Part shown: piece after piece, positions 6,998-15,713 of the stretch
How the letters are laid out: the number at the start of each line of letters is the position of its first letter
How positions within the stretch are numbered: the stretch's first letter is position 1
NCBI GenBank assembly: GCA_910577845.1
Contig: CAJTNA010000022.1
Location: 1-18,441, forward strand
Source of the DNA: an uncultured Christensenella sp.
GTDB taxonomy: Bacteria > Bacillota > Clostridia > Christensenellales > UBA3700
DNA length: 18,441 nucleotides
Direction of reading: 5' to 3'
Program-made: the position numbers and the translations under genes
Notes under the pieces: model-generated
Database searches by the model: none
Told to the model about the DNA's origin: nothing
The model's input: only the letters and a program-made list of their open reading frames with translations

Positions 6998-8269
6998 ATG
7001 GATATACAGACTAAATGTGTGCAAGCTGGATATGAGCCTAAAAATGGTGAACCAAGGGTTTTGCCACTATATCAATCAACTACTTATGTGTACGATACTC
7101 CAGAACAACTTGCAAAGTTGTTTGACTTAAGTGAGGACGGACATATTTATACAAGAATTAGTAACCCAACAGTGGCGGGTTTTGAGGCGAAAGTAAATGC
7201 TTTAGAGGGTGGTGTTGGAGCAGTTGCTTGCTCAAGCGGACTTGCTGCGGAAACTTTGGCTATACTTAATGTTTGTTTTGCTGGTGATAATATTGTCAGC
7301 TTGGCAACTATTTATGGTGGTTCATTTAATCTGTTTAATGTTACACTAAGAAAGTATGGTATTGATACAAGATTTGTATCTCCAAAGGCAAGTTATGAGG
7401 AAATTGCAAAAGTTATAGACGATAAAACAAAAATCATTTATTGCGAAACACTTGCAAACCCTAATATGAATATTGCAAATTTTGAGTTACTTGCAAAAAT
7501 TGCTGGTGATTTTGGTATTTTGTTTGTGGTTGACAATACTTTAGCAACTCCAATTATTTGTAGACCTATTGAACACGGAGCAAATGTAGTTGTACATTCC
7601 ACTACAAAGTATCTTGACGGACACGCAAGCTGTGTTGGCGGTATAATTGTAGATGGAGGCAACTTTAATTTTAAAGATAATCCACGATATCCTGAGTTTA
7701 ATACTCCAGATGAAAGTTATCACGGCTTGATATATACAAGTGTTGCACCTGCTTGCTTTAGCACAAAAGCGAGAGTACAAATGATGAGGGATTTGGGTAG
7801 CTGTATGAGTCCGTTCAATGCATATCTTACAAATTTAGGTTCAGAAACTTTGCACTTACGAATGAAACAACATAGTGATAATGCTTTGCTTTGTGCAAGA
7901 GCGTTAAGTAAAAATCCAAAAATTGAATGGGTGAAATATAGCGGTTTGGAAAATGACGAAAATTATGACCTTGCTCAAAAGTATTTTAGCGGTGGCTTAA
8001 ATTCTGGTATGGTTGTGTTTGGAATCAAAGGTGATAGAGAACAAGTATGCACTTTTATGAAAGCATTAAAACTTGTAAAAATTGTTACTCACATTGCGGA
8101 CGCTAGAACTTGCGTATTGCACCCAGCAACTACTACTCACAGACAATTATCCAGTGAGGAACTTGTTGCTTGCGGTATTAGCGAAAATTTGGTAAGGCTT
8201 TCAGTGGGCATTGAAAATCCTTACGACATTATAAGCGATTTGGAGCAAGCATTACAAGCAATTTATTAA
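6998..8269 (+). CDS. metY: O-acetylhomoserine sulfhydrylase (O-acetylhomoserine aminocarboxypropyltransferase)
   Basis: 423 residues, a fold type I PLP enzyme of the Cys/Met metabolism family. The PLP lysine is K204 in HSTTKYLDGH, and the cofactor-binding DNTLATP is at 179-185. The length and the inserted segment around PEFNTPDESYHG fit MetY rather than the shorter MetB/MetC/methionine gamma-lyase. It would make homocysteine directly from O-acetylhomoserine and sulfide (acetate released) in the cytoplasm. AAGGAG precedes the ATG at good spacing. metA follows 41 nt later and makes the matching substrate, which strengthens the call. A related gamma-lyase activity cannot be fully excluded from sequence alone. 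Confidence 0.9.
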   Translation: MDIQTKCVQAGYEPKNGEPRVLPLYQSTTYVYDTPEQLAKLFDLSEDGHIYTRISNPTVAGFEAKVNALEGGVGAVACSSGLAAETLAILNVCFAGDNIVSLATIYGGSFNLFNVTLRKYGIDTRFVSPKASYEEIAKVIDDKTKIIYCETLANPNMNIANFELLAKIAGDFGILFVVDNTLATPIICRPIEHGANVVVHSTTKYLDGHASCVGGIIVDGGNFNFKDNPRYPEFNTPDESYHGLIYTSVAPACFSTKARVQMMRDLGSCMSPFNAYLTNLGSETLHLRMKQHSDNALLCARALSKNPKIEWVKYSGLENDENYDLAQKYFSGGLNSGMVVFGIKGDREQVCTFMKALKLVKIVTHIADARTCVLHPATTTHRQLSSEELVACGISENLVRLSVGIENPYDIISDLEQALQAIY

Positions 8270-8310
8270 TTGAAAAATGTGACAATAATTTGTAAAAAGG
8301 AGATGAGATT

Positions 8311-9213
8311 ATGCCAATAATTATTCCAAAAGCATTACCCGCTTTTAGCATATTACAAGACGAAAATGTATTTGTAATGCCAAAGGTTAGGGCAGAAACA
8401 CAAGATATCAGACCTATTGAAATTGCAATAGTCAATCTAATGCCTACAAAGATAGAAACTGAAACTCAACTTATGCGACTTTTGGGTAATTCTTCTTTAC
8501 AAGTAAATGTTACTTTGATAAAAATGGGTAGTTATGAAAGTAAAAACACAAGTGCTGAACATTTGGACAAGTTTTATCAAACATTTGATGAAATCAAGGA
8601 CAAAAAGTTTGACGGAATGATAATTACGGGGGCACCAGTGGAAACATTGCCATTTGAGCAAGTAATGTATTGGGAAGAACTTACTCAAATAATGGACTAT
8701 GCAGATAAAAATGTGACTTCGACTATCTTTATTTGTTGGGGGGCACAAGCTGGACTTAACTATTACTATGGTATAGGAAAACCATTGTTGCCTAAAAAAA
8801 TGTTTGGTATTTATCCTAATAAAGCTGTTGCTAAGTTTGATAAATTACTAAAAGGTATGGATGATACTTTTTATATACCTATGAGCAGACATTCCACCAT
8901 AGACGAGGAGGCAGTATTGGCTAATGAAAATTTGCAAGTGCTTGCACAATCAAAAGAGGGTGGCATTAGTATTATCAAAAGTGTTGACGATAAAAAGTTT
9001 TTCTTTATGGGGCATAGCGAGTATGACAGAGATACTTTAAAAACAGAGTATTTGCGTGACCTAGCAAAAGGTGATAAAATAGACCCGCCAATTAACTACT
9101 TTGTAAATGGTGATATAGATAATATAAATGTAAACTGGCGTAGTACTGCAAATTTGTTATACTATAATTGGTTGAATTATTACGTATATCAAGTAACACC
9201 ATATCAAATTTAA
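8311..9213 (+). CDS. metA: Homoserine O-acetyltransferase (MetA family)
   Basis: 300 residues, the MetA family. The catalytic residues are in place: C142 (ICWGAQAG), H235 and E237 (MGHSEYD). Residue 111 is Glu (TGAPVET); Glu here is known to select acetyl-CoA, as in Bacillus cereus MetA, while Gly at this position goes with succinyl-CoA in E. coli. The likely reaction is therefore homoserine plus acetyl-CoA to O-acetylhomoserine, the first committed step of methionine synthesis, despite the usual database name homoserine O-succinyltransferase. It has a good ribosome binding site (AAAGGAG) and sits 41 nt behind metY, so the two are probably one operon making homocysteine by direct sulfhydrylation. 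Confidence 0.93.
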   Translation: MPIIIPKALPAFSILQDENVFVMPKVRAETQDIRPIEIAIVNLMPTKIETETQLMRLLGNSSLQVNVTLIKMGSYESKNTSAEHLDKFYQTFDEIKDKKFDGMIITGAPVETLPFEQVMYWEELTQIMDYADKNVTSTIFICWGAQAGLNYYYGIGKPLLPKKMFGIYPNKAVAKFDKLLKGMDDTFYIPMSRHSTIDEEAVLANENLQVLAQSKEGGISIIKSVDDKKFFFMGHSEYDRDTLKTEYLRDLAKGDKIDPPINYFVNGDIDNINVNWRSTANLLYYNWLNYYVYQVTPYQI

Positions 9214-9403
9214 ATATTTATTAATAGGTGGTAGGGCTAAGCAATTAATTTTAATCATAATAGTGTATGTGTAAATAAATTGTAGTTATTTTAACTAAAA
9301 AACATTGCTTTATCGCAAATATATTATTGATTTACTAGCATAAAATTTAAATAAAAAATCATTTTATTTGTATTAAATTAGTAGTTTGATATATACTAAA
9401 TGT

Positions 9404-10264
9404 ATGCGAGGAATTGTTTTTGAAAATAAAAAATCAATCGGTATTAATAAGCTATTTTGGCTTTTAGTACCGATTTTTTGCATATTATTGGTAATTTTTA
9501 CCATAAATTACAATACAATAAATTGTGTTGTGCCACGTGAGTGCCTAATTGATAACATTATATCTTGTACCTCAAATAGTTGCGATGTTATTTCCTCGTT
9601 TACTACAGATTACAGCCACAGCACTCCTGATAGAAAGCATAATATTAGGTTAGCATTAAAAAGTTTGAATGGTGTTGTAGTTAAATCGGGTGAGGAATTT
9701 TCCTTTAACAAAGTTGTAGGCAAGCGTACAGAGGAAAGAGGTTATAAAAAAGCGTTAGTTATCTTTAAAGGTAGCTATGTAGAGGGGGTAGGTGGTGGAG
9801 TATGTCAAGTATCATCTACTTTATATAATGCGTGGTTGCTTGCTGGACTAGATACTGTGTCAGTTAAGGCACATACTTTGCCCTCATCATATGTTGATTT
9901 GTCAAGAGATGCTACTGTAAGTGAGTATATTGATATGGTATTATTTAATCCATTGGAGAGTGATGTAAAAATACAAACTATCTATGACGAAAATAATATC
10001 ACAATAAATGTTTTGGGACAAAGGCGAGAGTGTGAATATAGCTTAAAGTCTGAAACTATTGAGGTACTGCCATTTAATGAGGATATTATAGAATTAGATG
10101 AAGTTGGTGAAGATGAGTATTTTATTGGTAAAGTTGGCTACAAGTCACGCTTAATAATAACCATAACTAAAGGAGGTCGAGTTGTTGCAAAACGAGTGTT
10201 GAGAAACGACTATTATATCCCACAAAATAGTGTAAAAATATTGCGAAAATCGGCAGTAAATTAA
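9404..10264 (+). CDS. VanW-family protein, single-pass membrane anchored
   Basis: About 286 residues. An N-terminal hydrophobic helix (roughly residues 16-36) serves as signal anchor, leaving the rest outside the membrane. The VanW core is plain: SGEEFSFNKVVG, then GGGVCQVSSTLYNA (about 130-143) with its cysteine, and a histidine downstream (KAHTLPSSY). The C-terminal 60 residues (ending near YYIPQNSVKIL) resemble a G5-like beta domain. VanW is found in some vancomycin resistance clusters and widely in clostridia; its biochemical role is not established, though a link to the cell envelope is likely. Start: a TTG at 9386 gives 292 residues, and neither it nor the ATG at 9404 has a clear Shine-Dalgarno; I chose the ATG. 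It has no other van genes around it. Confidence 0.85.
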   Translation: MRGIVFENKKSIGINKLFWLLVPIFCILLVIFTINYNTINCVVPRECLIDNIISCTSNSCDVISSFTTDYSHSTPDRKHNIRLALKSLNGVVVKSGEEFSFNKVVGKRTEERGYKKALVIFKGSYVEGVGGGVCQVSSTLYNAWLLAGLDTVSVKAHTLPSSYVDLSRDATVSEYIDMVLFNPLESDVKIQTIYDENNITINVLGQRRECEYSLKSETIEVLPFNEDIIELDEVGEDEYFIGKVGYKSRLIITITKGGRVVAKRVLRNDYYIPQNSVKILRKSAVN

Positions 10265-10310
10265 TTTTTATCTTTTGGAATAGTAGCTTTGATAAGTAAA
10301 AAAATTAATT
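10259..10310 (+). other. Long imperfect inverted repeat after the VanW gene
   Basis: AATTAATTTTT (10259-10269) pairs with AAAAATTAATT (10300-10310), with TTATC/GATAA pairing further in. There is no separate T-tract, so it is only a possible weak terminator or mRNA 3'-end structure. Confidence 0.35.
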
Positions 10311-10387
10311 CAATACAAGTAACATTTTTGACATTAGCACATATTATTAATAATGTGTTGTTAAAAAAAAGAGAACTCAAATTAAAC

Positions 10388-10501
10388 AAAAGCTACCGCT
10401 TTTTGCTTGATAAATCAAGCTAACACAATTTGAATTAACATAAGTTACTACAAAATACCCTTTTGGGTGCTTTGCGACCGCGTCTGATAATATAAATCGG
10501 A
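10388..10501 (+). repeat. Dispersed multi-hairpin element, copy 2 of 4 (fullest copy)
   Basis: In order: hairpin A (AAAAGC-TACC-GCTTTT, 10388-10403), hairpin B (GCTTGA-TAAA-TCAAGC, 10405-10420), the conserved core starting CAATTTGAATTAACAT (10426-10455), hairpin C (ACCC-TTTT-GGGT, 10457-10468) and hairpin D (TCTGAT/ATCGGA, 10483-10501). The same four-hairpin order, with nearly the same gaps, occurs at 339-459 on the other strand with different stem sequences. Positions 10451-10477 nearly match 18407-18433 on the minus strand. A TTGACA at 10328-10333 with a poor -10 (TAATGT, 10351-10356) might transcribe it. It ends about 45 nt before the pgm promoter. No further gene is seen in the gap 10265-10606. 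Confidence 0.65.
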
Positions 10502-10547
10502 AACAAAAAGTTTATAATTAAATTTGCTTTTCAGAGTTTTTAGTATA

Positions 10548-10576
10548 TTGACAAATATAATAAATTGTAGTATAAT
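10548..10576 (+). promoter_or_regulatory. Perfect-consensus promoter of the phosphohexomutase gene
   Basis: TTGACA (10548-10553), exactly 17 nt, TATAAT (10571-10576). The predicted leader is about 24 nt. Confidence 0.85.
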
Positions 10577-10606
10577 TTCTTTTGTATTAAAAACAAGAGG
10601 TGTGTT

Positions 10607-12358
10607 ATGTCAAATTATAAAGACGATTACAAATATTGGCTAACTAAAGTTACAGGGGCGGAGTTGGAAGAACTCACTTCTGTTAAAGATAATGACGAGC
10701 AATTAAAGCGTAGATTTGCCATTCCGCTAGAGTTTGGTACTGCTGGAATGAGAGGAATAATAGCATTAGGTACTGGTTGTTTAAACAGATACACAGTAAG
10801 ACGTGCAACTCAAGGTGTTGCAAACTTTATTAAGCAAACTGGAATTGAGGCTATAAAAAGAGGTGTTGTTATAAGCTATGACACACGTAATTTTAGTTAT
10901 GAGTTCGCATTAGAAACAGCAAGTGTACTAGCGTATAACGGAATTAAAGTTTATTTGTATAACGATACGCATCCCGTTCCAATGTGTTCATTTGCTATTA
11001 GACATTTAAATGCTTTTGTTGGCATTATGATTACAGCGTCACACAATCCGAAAGAGTATAATGGTTACAAGGTTTATGGTGAAGACGGGGCACAAATGTC
11101 ACCTGAGGATACTGAGGTTGTTGTTAAATATATTAATGAGATTTCAGATTATTTTAGTGTACAAGGTGTTGAGATTAATCATTGCCGTAATAAAATTCAA
11201 ACAATGAATAATGAGCTTTTGCAAGAAAATATAATTGTTATAGGCAAAGATGTTGAAGATGCTTATTTTGCAGAGCTTGCTAAATTGTCATTAAGTCCAG
11301 ATTCAGTTCGTGAGGTTGCAAGCAAGATTAAAATTGTTTATACTCCATTGCACGGTAGTGGATACAAGCCAGTTACAACTATATTAAAGCAAATGGGTAT
11401 ACCTTGCAGTGTTGTTGAGGAACAAAAAGCACCAGATGGAAATTTCCCAACTGTTGCAGTACCTAACCCAGAGCAACCCGATGCGTTAAAGATGGGTATC
11501 AATCTTGCAAAACAATTACGTAGTAACATTGTAATTGGTACTGACCCCGATGCGGATAGAATGGGTGTTGCAATTAAGGATAACAATGGAGAGTTTATTT
11601 TGTTATCTGGTAACCAAATTGGTGCTATGATGATGGATTATATCCTAAAAAGGCGTAAAGCTCTGGGTATTTTGCCAGCCAATGGTGCGGTAGTAAAAAC
11701 TATTGTTACCACAAATCTTGCGGATATGATTGCAAAAAGCTATGGTGTAACTGTATACAACGTACTTACTGGCTTTAAGTTTATTGGTGAAAAAATAAAA
11801 GAGTGGGAAGCAAATGGAAAGCATACTTTCTTGTTTGGATATGAGGAAAGCTTTGGTTATTTGTCTGGCACTCACGCAAGGGATAAAGATGCTGTAGTAA
11901 GTGCTATGCTTTTTGCCGAAATGGCTTGTTATTATGAGAGCAAAAATATCAAATTGTATGATGTATTACAAGATTTGTACAAAAAGTTTGGATATTTTGT
12001 TGAGGTTTCAAAATCTATTGCATTTGGCGGTGTCAATGGTATGGCTGAAATGAAAGCGGTTATGGATAAATTGAGAAGTCGTCCTATTAATAATATAGCT
12101 GGCGTGCCTATACAAAAGTTTATGGATTTGCAAAGTGGTACTTGTAAGAACATAGACGGAAGTGTGGAAAAAATCCATCTTCCAAAAACAAATGTACTTA
12201 AATTTACTTTGTCTGAAGACGAGTGGTGTTGCGTTCGTCCATCTGGTACAGAGCCTAAATTAAAAATTTACGTAAGTGTTAAAGGTGATAGCATAGAGCT
12301 TGCAAAAACTAAAAACCAAGATGTTTTAGGGTTTGTGGAAATGTTGGTCAACAATTAA
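10607..12358 (+). CDS. Phosphoglucomutase / phosphomannomutase (alpha-D-phosphohexomutase family)
   Basis: 583 residues, the long PGM2/PgcA-like form of the family. All four active-site elements are present: the phosphoserine loop TASHNP (143-148, S145 being the phosphorylated serine), the magnesium loop DPDADR (312-317), the sugar-binding loop GYEESFGY (410-417) and the phosphate-binding loop RPSGTEPK (543-550). It interconverts hexose 1-phosphate and 6-phosphate in the cytoplasm, feeding nucleotide-sugar, glycogen and envelope synthesis. Glucose is the likeliest substrate given the GEEES-type loop (here YEESFG) and length, but mannose, or deoxyribose/ribose phosphates as in PGM2 relatives, are possible. 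AGAGG precedes the ATG. It stands alone with a very strong promoter. Confidence 0.93.
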   Translation: MSNYKDDYKYWLTKVTGAELEELTSVKDNDEQLKRRFAIPLEFGTAGMRGIIALGTGCLNRYTVRRATQGVANFIKQTGIEAIKRGVVISYDTRNFSYEFALETASVLAYNGIKVYLYNDTHPVPMCSFAIRHLNAFVGIMITASHNPKEYNGYKVYGEDGAQMSPEDTEVVVKYINEISDYFSVQGVEINHCRNKIQTMNNELLQENIIVIGKDVEDAYFAELAKLSLSPDSVREVASKIKIVYTPLHGSGYKPVTTILKQMGIPCSVVEEQKAPDGNFPTVAVPNPEQPDALKMGINLAKQLRSNIVIGTDPDADRMGVAIKDNNGEFILLSGNQIGAMMMDYILKRRKALGILPANGAVVKTIVTTNLADMIAKSYGVTVYNVLTGFKFIGEKIKEWEANGKHTFLFGYEESFGYLSGTHARDKDAVVSAMLFAEMACYYESKNIKLYDVLQDLYKKFGYFVEVSKSIAFGGVNGMAEMKAVMDKLRSRPINNIAGVPIQKFMDLQSGTCKNIDGSVEKIHLPKTNVLKFTLSEDEWCCVRPSGTEPKLKIYVSVKGDSIELAKTKNQDVLGFVEMLVNN

Positions 12359-12457
12359 TATTAAGTAAGGATATGGCTAATTCTTAATTGCGAAAGTAAA
12401 AATTATGCAAATATTTAACTGAATTAAGTAAATTGTAATATAATTTTTTAAATATTA

Positions 12458-12486
12458 TTGCTTTAATATAATTAATGTGATATAAT
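12458..12486 (+). promoter_or_regulatory. Promoter of the GH2-like gene
   Basis: -35 TTGCTT (12458-12463), 17-nt spacer, -10 TATAAT (12481-12486). Leader of about 25 nt with a weak TAGG site before the ATG at 12518. Confidence 0.6.
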
Positions 12487-12517
12487 TAAGAAAATAATTC
12501 TTTGATGGTAGGTAATT

Positions 12518-14842
12518 ATGAGGATTAATATAACAGAAAACTGGAATGTAAAAAGTAAAAAAGATAAGAGTAGGGAAAATATCAACATTCCGTTCGCTTA
12601 TGCATCCGATGGTAGCAAGAAAAGAGTTAAGTTTTCTAAGCAGTTCAAAATTAATGTAAAGAAAGGCGAGGAAGCTCTTGCTAAAAATAGACGTTATGTA
12701 TTGGAGTTTGAGGGTATTGCCTCTCACGCTACAATTGAGCTAAATGGTCGACAACTAGGCGAACATTCTGGTAGTTTTATGCCATTTGCAATTGATATTA
12801 CTGCTGCTATAGTTTTTAATGAAAAAAATAGATTAATTGTTTATTTGGATAATATTCCAAACAATGATGTTTTAGGACTTGCTAAATCAAGTGAGAATTT
12901 ATATGAGGATTATGTAGGTATCATTCGTGATGTTTATTTGAACATTATTGAGAAAGAATGTTTTACTAACATTTATAATGAAACAGAGTGTCACGACAAT
13001 TGTTTTGTTTACACTACTAAAGAAAAGGTTGATGGTAAAAACATTTATTATATGTGTGCTAAATGTCAAGTTAATTTTATTGAAACACCAAACGATATGT
13101 TTGTTGTTGCAACGCTTGCAGATAGTGGCAAAAATGTTATTTCTCGTACAAAGTTTAAATACAATGCGGAAGTTTTTGAAAATGGCTTTTTAGTAAAAGT
13201 ACCAGTTGATGATGCCATTTTGTGGTCACCAGAATTCCCTTATTTATACTACTTAAAGTTAGAATTATTTGCAACAGATGCTATGAATGGTGAACACGTA
13301 TTGGTAGACCAAAGGGTTTACAAACGTGGTATACGTGAATTTGCGGTTAAAGATAATAAGTTCTATGTAAATGGTAAAAAGACTGAAATTAAAGGTATTT
13401 GCCATCATCAAGTATATCCATTTATTGGTATGGTTACTTCACGCAGAGCGGAATTTAGAGAAGTCCTTAAAATTAAAAATGCTGGCTTTAACGCAATTAG
13501 GCTTGTTAACTATCCTGCTTCTAAAGAGTTCTATGAGGCTTGCGATACATTAGGTATGTTGGTTATCAATTGTGTACCTAACAATGGTAAATTTGTAAAC
13601 TCTGACGCATTTAAAGCAAGTGTAAAAACTGCATATTCAGAGCTTGCATATCGTGATAGAAATCATTCAAGTGTATGTATGTGGGAGATGACAATTGGTA
13701 ATTTCTCAAGTAAAGATGGTCTTACTGATGAATTGATTAAAGAATGTATGGAGGCAGTTCAAACAGCTTATCCAGAGGGTGATAAACCATTATTTATTGG
13801 TGACACTACTACAAGAGATGCTGAGGCTGTTCCAACACTTGGTCTTGATGTAGCATATTGTGCATATAATGATAAAAATAGAATTCATACTAATGTACCA
13901 GATATGCCTGCTAACTTAATCGGTAGTTATGGTGCAGATGCGTATAAGTATGATAAAAAAGATAAAAAATTATCGGCAGAGCTAAAAATGGCGGAACAAG
14001 CTTGGGCATACCAATTTGTTACTAACCAAAATGCTACAATGGAAAATACTATTGGTGCTATCGTTGCTCAAGACATAGATTATTCAAATGGTTCAGAAAA
14101 AGTTGTTATGGGACTTATGACTGAGTATCGTTTGCCAAAAACATCATACTATTTCTTCCAGTCACAAATTAAAGATGCTAAACCAATGGTTTATATCCCT
14201 CATCCAAAGCTAGCAACTTTAGTTGATAATATGCAAGTATATACAAACTGCGATACTATTAAAATTTATGTTGAGGACCAATTAACATCAACATATTCAG
14301 TACAAAAAGGTGAAACAACACCATATTATAACGCTGAGACTGATACTGTTAGTAAATTGAGTTATCCAGATTTTATTAAGCAAACATTAAATGTTGGCAA
14401 TAATGAGAATTTGGAGCATCCACCAATTTCTTTGGGTAATAGCTTAAAAGATATTGGTAATAGGGTTGTGAGGGTTGATGGCTTGATAAATGGTCAAATC
14501 GTTAGAAGTATGACTGTTGATAACAGCGAAACACACTTTAAACTAAGGATATTTGTTGACTATAGCGGTATAGCACTTGCAAATAATGAAAGAGACTTCG
14601 TATTTGTACACGTTGCATTAACTGACGAAAATGGTAACCTAGTTAGCCGTGATGGGGAGAGAGTTACTCTATCTATTAAAGGCGGTGACATTATCAACTA
14701 TAGTGAGTCTAAGACTTCTGGTGGTATAAGTTCTTATCTTGTTAGAGCATTTGCTGGAACTGATAAATTGTTGCTAAAAGCTGTAAGCAAGAATAAAGGT
14801 GAGGTAAGAGAAACTTACGCAAAAATTATCATTAAGCCATAA
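12518..14842 (+). CDS. GH2-family protein (beta-galactosidase-like) with apparently lost catalytic residues
   Basis: 774 residues, no signal peptide, so cytosolic. The domain order is that of glycoside hydrolase family 2: a sugar-binding jelly roll (about 30-145), an Ig-like domain (about 175-275), a TIM barrel (about 280-555) and C-terminal beta domains (about 560-774). Family landmarks are recognisable: KGICHHQ (292-298), NAIRLVNYP (325-333), RDRNHSSVCMW (379-389), RLPKTSYYFF (538-547). But key residues differ. The acid/base Glu of the usual W-x(3-4)-NE is absent (WEMTIGNF, 389-396). The nucleophile region reads LIGSYGAD (467-474) where SEYG is expected. The usual SHYP is VNYP, and the usual VIDE is VINC (349-352). 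The frame is intact over 2.3 kb, so it looks maintained: probably a pseudoenzyme, such as a sugar-binding or regulatory protein, or one with an unknown activity. The fold call is firm; the function is open. Confidence 0.82.
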   Translation: MRINITENWNVKSKKDKSRENINIPFAYASDGSKKRVKFSKQFKINVKKGEEALAKNRRYVLEFEGIASHATIELNGRQLGEHSGSFMPFAIDITAAIVFNEKNRLIVYLDNIPNNDVLGLAKSSENLYEDYVGIIRDVYLNIIEKECFTNIYNETECHDNCFVYTTKEKVDGKNIYYMCAKCQVNFIETPNDMFVVATLADSGKNVISRTKFKYNAEVFENGFLVKVPVDDAILWSPEFPYLYYLKLELFATDAMNGEHVLVDQRVYKRGIREFAVKDNKFYVNGKKTEIKGICHHQVYPFIGMVTSRRAEFREVLKIKNAGFNAIRLVNYPASKEFYEACDTLGMLVINCVPNNGKFVNSDAFKASVKTAYSELAYRDRNHSSVCMWEMTIGNFSSKDGLTDELIKECMEAVQTAYPEGDKPLFIGDTTTRDAEAVPTLGLDVAYCAYNDKNRIHTNVPDMPANLIGSYGADAYKYDKKDKKLSAELKMAEQAWAYQFVTNQNATMENTIGAIVAQDIDYSNGSEKVVMGLMTEYRLPKTSYYFFQSQIKDAKPMVYIPHPKLATLVDNMQVYTNCDTIKIYVEDQLTSTYSVQKGETTPYYNAETDTVSKLSYPDFIKQTLNVGNNENLEHPPISLGNSLKDIGNRVVRVDGLINGQIVRSMTVDNSETHFKLRIFVDYSGIALANNERDFVFVHVALTDENGNLVSRDGERVTLSIKGGDIINYSESKTSGGISSYLVRAFAGTDKLLLKAVSKNKGEVRETYAKIIIKP

Positions 14843-14880
14843 CAAAATAGTTTGAGTTTTATATAGTGAACATTATAATA

Positions 14881-14933
14881 ATAAATCATAAAATGACATT
14901 TTGTTGAGCATTTTATATGGTTAAATGATTTAT
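14881..14933. other. Nested inverted repeats downstream of the GH2-like gene
   Basis: ATAAATCAT (14881-14889) pairs with ATGATTTAT (14925-14933), and just inside ATAAAATG (14888-14895) pairs with CATTTTAT (14909-14916). A long AT-rich hairpin 40 nt past the stop codon, possibly protecting the mRNA 3' end. Confidence 0.45.
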
Positions 14934-14962
14934 TGATAAAATAAATAATTAAATAAGATATT

Positions 14963-15000
14963 AAACAAAAGAACTTCCAAATATGGAAGTTTTTTGTTTA
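14963..15000 (+). terminator. Rho-independent terminator of the GH2-like gene
   Basis: AACTTCC (14972-14978) pairs with GGAAGTT (14985-14991), extended by AAACAAAA outside against TTTTGTTT, with a T-rich 3' side. It lies 120 nt beyond the GH2-like stop codon. Confidence 0.8.
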
Positions 15001-15142
15001 AAGTATTATTGCTTCGACATATAAATTTGGTATTATTTTATATTTTAATTTGAATACAATTGTAATGGAATACGCATATGACAAAATATTGCAATCAAAT
15101 GTTGACTCTCATTAAAGTATTAAATAGTTTGTAAACTTGTTG

Positions 15143-15196
15143 TTTGAATTAACTCAACCAAAATAATATAAACTTTTGGGTGCTTTTTTGCAATAT
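15143..15196 (+). repeat. Dispersed multi-hairpin element, degenerate copy 3 of 4
   Basis: It keeps TTTGAATTAAC (15143-15153) from the start of the core and CTTTTGGGTGCTTTT (about 15173-15187) from the hairpin C region of the copy at 10388-10501, in the same order and strand. The stems are mostly broken. A possible promoter (TTGACT, then a poor -10 TAGTTT) lies just upstream near 15101-15129. Low confidence on its own. Confidence 0.4.
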
Positions 15197-15590
15197 CCTA
15201 CAGAAAATTATGTGATAGAAAATTTGGTTTACTTTAATTTAAAAAAGGACTATATCTGATTACAAATATTACTTAAATTCTTATAATTCCAATGTTATAA
15301 AATTAAGAGCAAAAATTACTTGCATTTAATTAATTTTAAACTTGTTAATTACAGCTATATCACTCATATTGAAAAATTCTAATTACAGTTTAACTTGCTT
15401 TAAATAAAAAGTTTAAGGTATGGACAAATATATTCATTTATTACGTCAGTTGTTAAAATTATTTTTTAATATGCTAATATAGAGAATTTTGGCTGTAAAC
15501 TTGATGACAAGCAATCACTATTGGGGCAAATTTTAGGTAAAATAAAACTGCTTTAATCCTATTAGTAATGACGCAAAATAAATTTTGAGA
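15197..15590. other. Non-coding stretch before the lipoprotein promoter
   Basis: No gene recognised. A short frame beginning MDKYIHLLRQLLK at about 15421 stops after 20 codons and has no ribosome binding site. It might be a gene remnant but cannot be assigned. Confidence 0.4.
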
Positions 15591-15619
15591 TTGACAAGTA
15601 AGTTTTAATATGTTATAAT
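15591..15619 (+). promoter_or_regulatory. Perfect-consensus promoter of the BspA-like lipoprotein gene
   Basis: TTGACA (15591-15596), exactly 17 nt, TATAAT (15614-15619). With the very strong ribosome binding site GGAGGGG (15704-15710) this predicts high expression. The leader is about 88 nt, longer than its neighbours have. Confidence 0.85.
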
Positions 15620-15713
15620 TATATTAATAGATAATAAGGACAATTTGATTTTAGCTAATTAGAGTAAATTTGAATTATAATTTTGCTTTTTTTCAACAAA
15701 AAAGGAGGGGAAA

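Noticed and set aside
9386..9403. TTG start six codons upstream of the chosen VanW start
   Set aside because: No Shine-Dalgarno at either start; the ATG is preferred by default, so the N-terminus stays uncertain.
9214..9403. Gap between metA and the VanW gene searched for promoter and terminator
   Set aside because: Only loose matches to promoter hexamers and no hairpin with a T-tract, so nothing is annotated.
15421..15540. Short coding-like stretch beginning MDKYIHLLRQLLK
   Set aside because: Stops after 20 codons, no ribosome binding site, and continuing needs frame changes; no family recognised.
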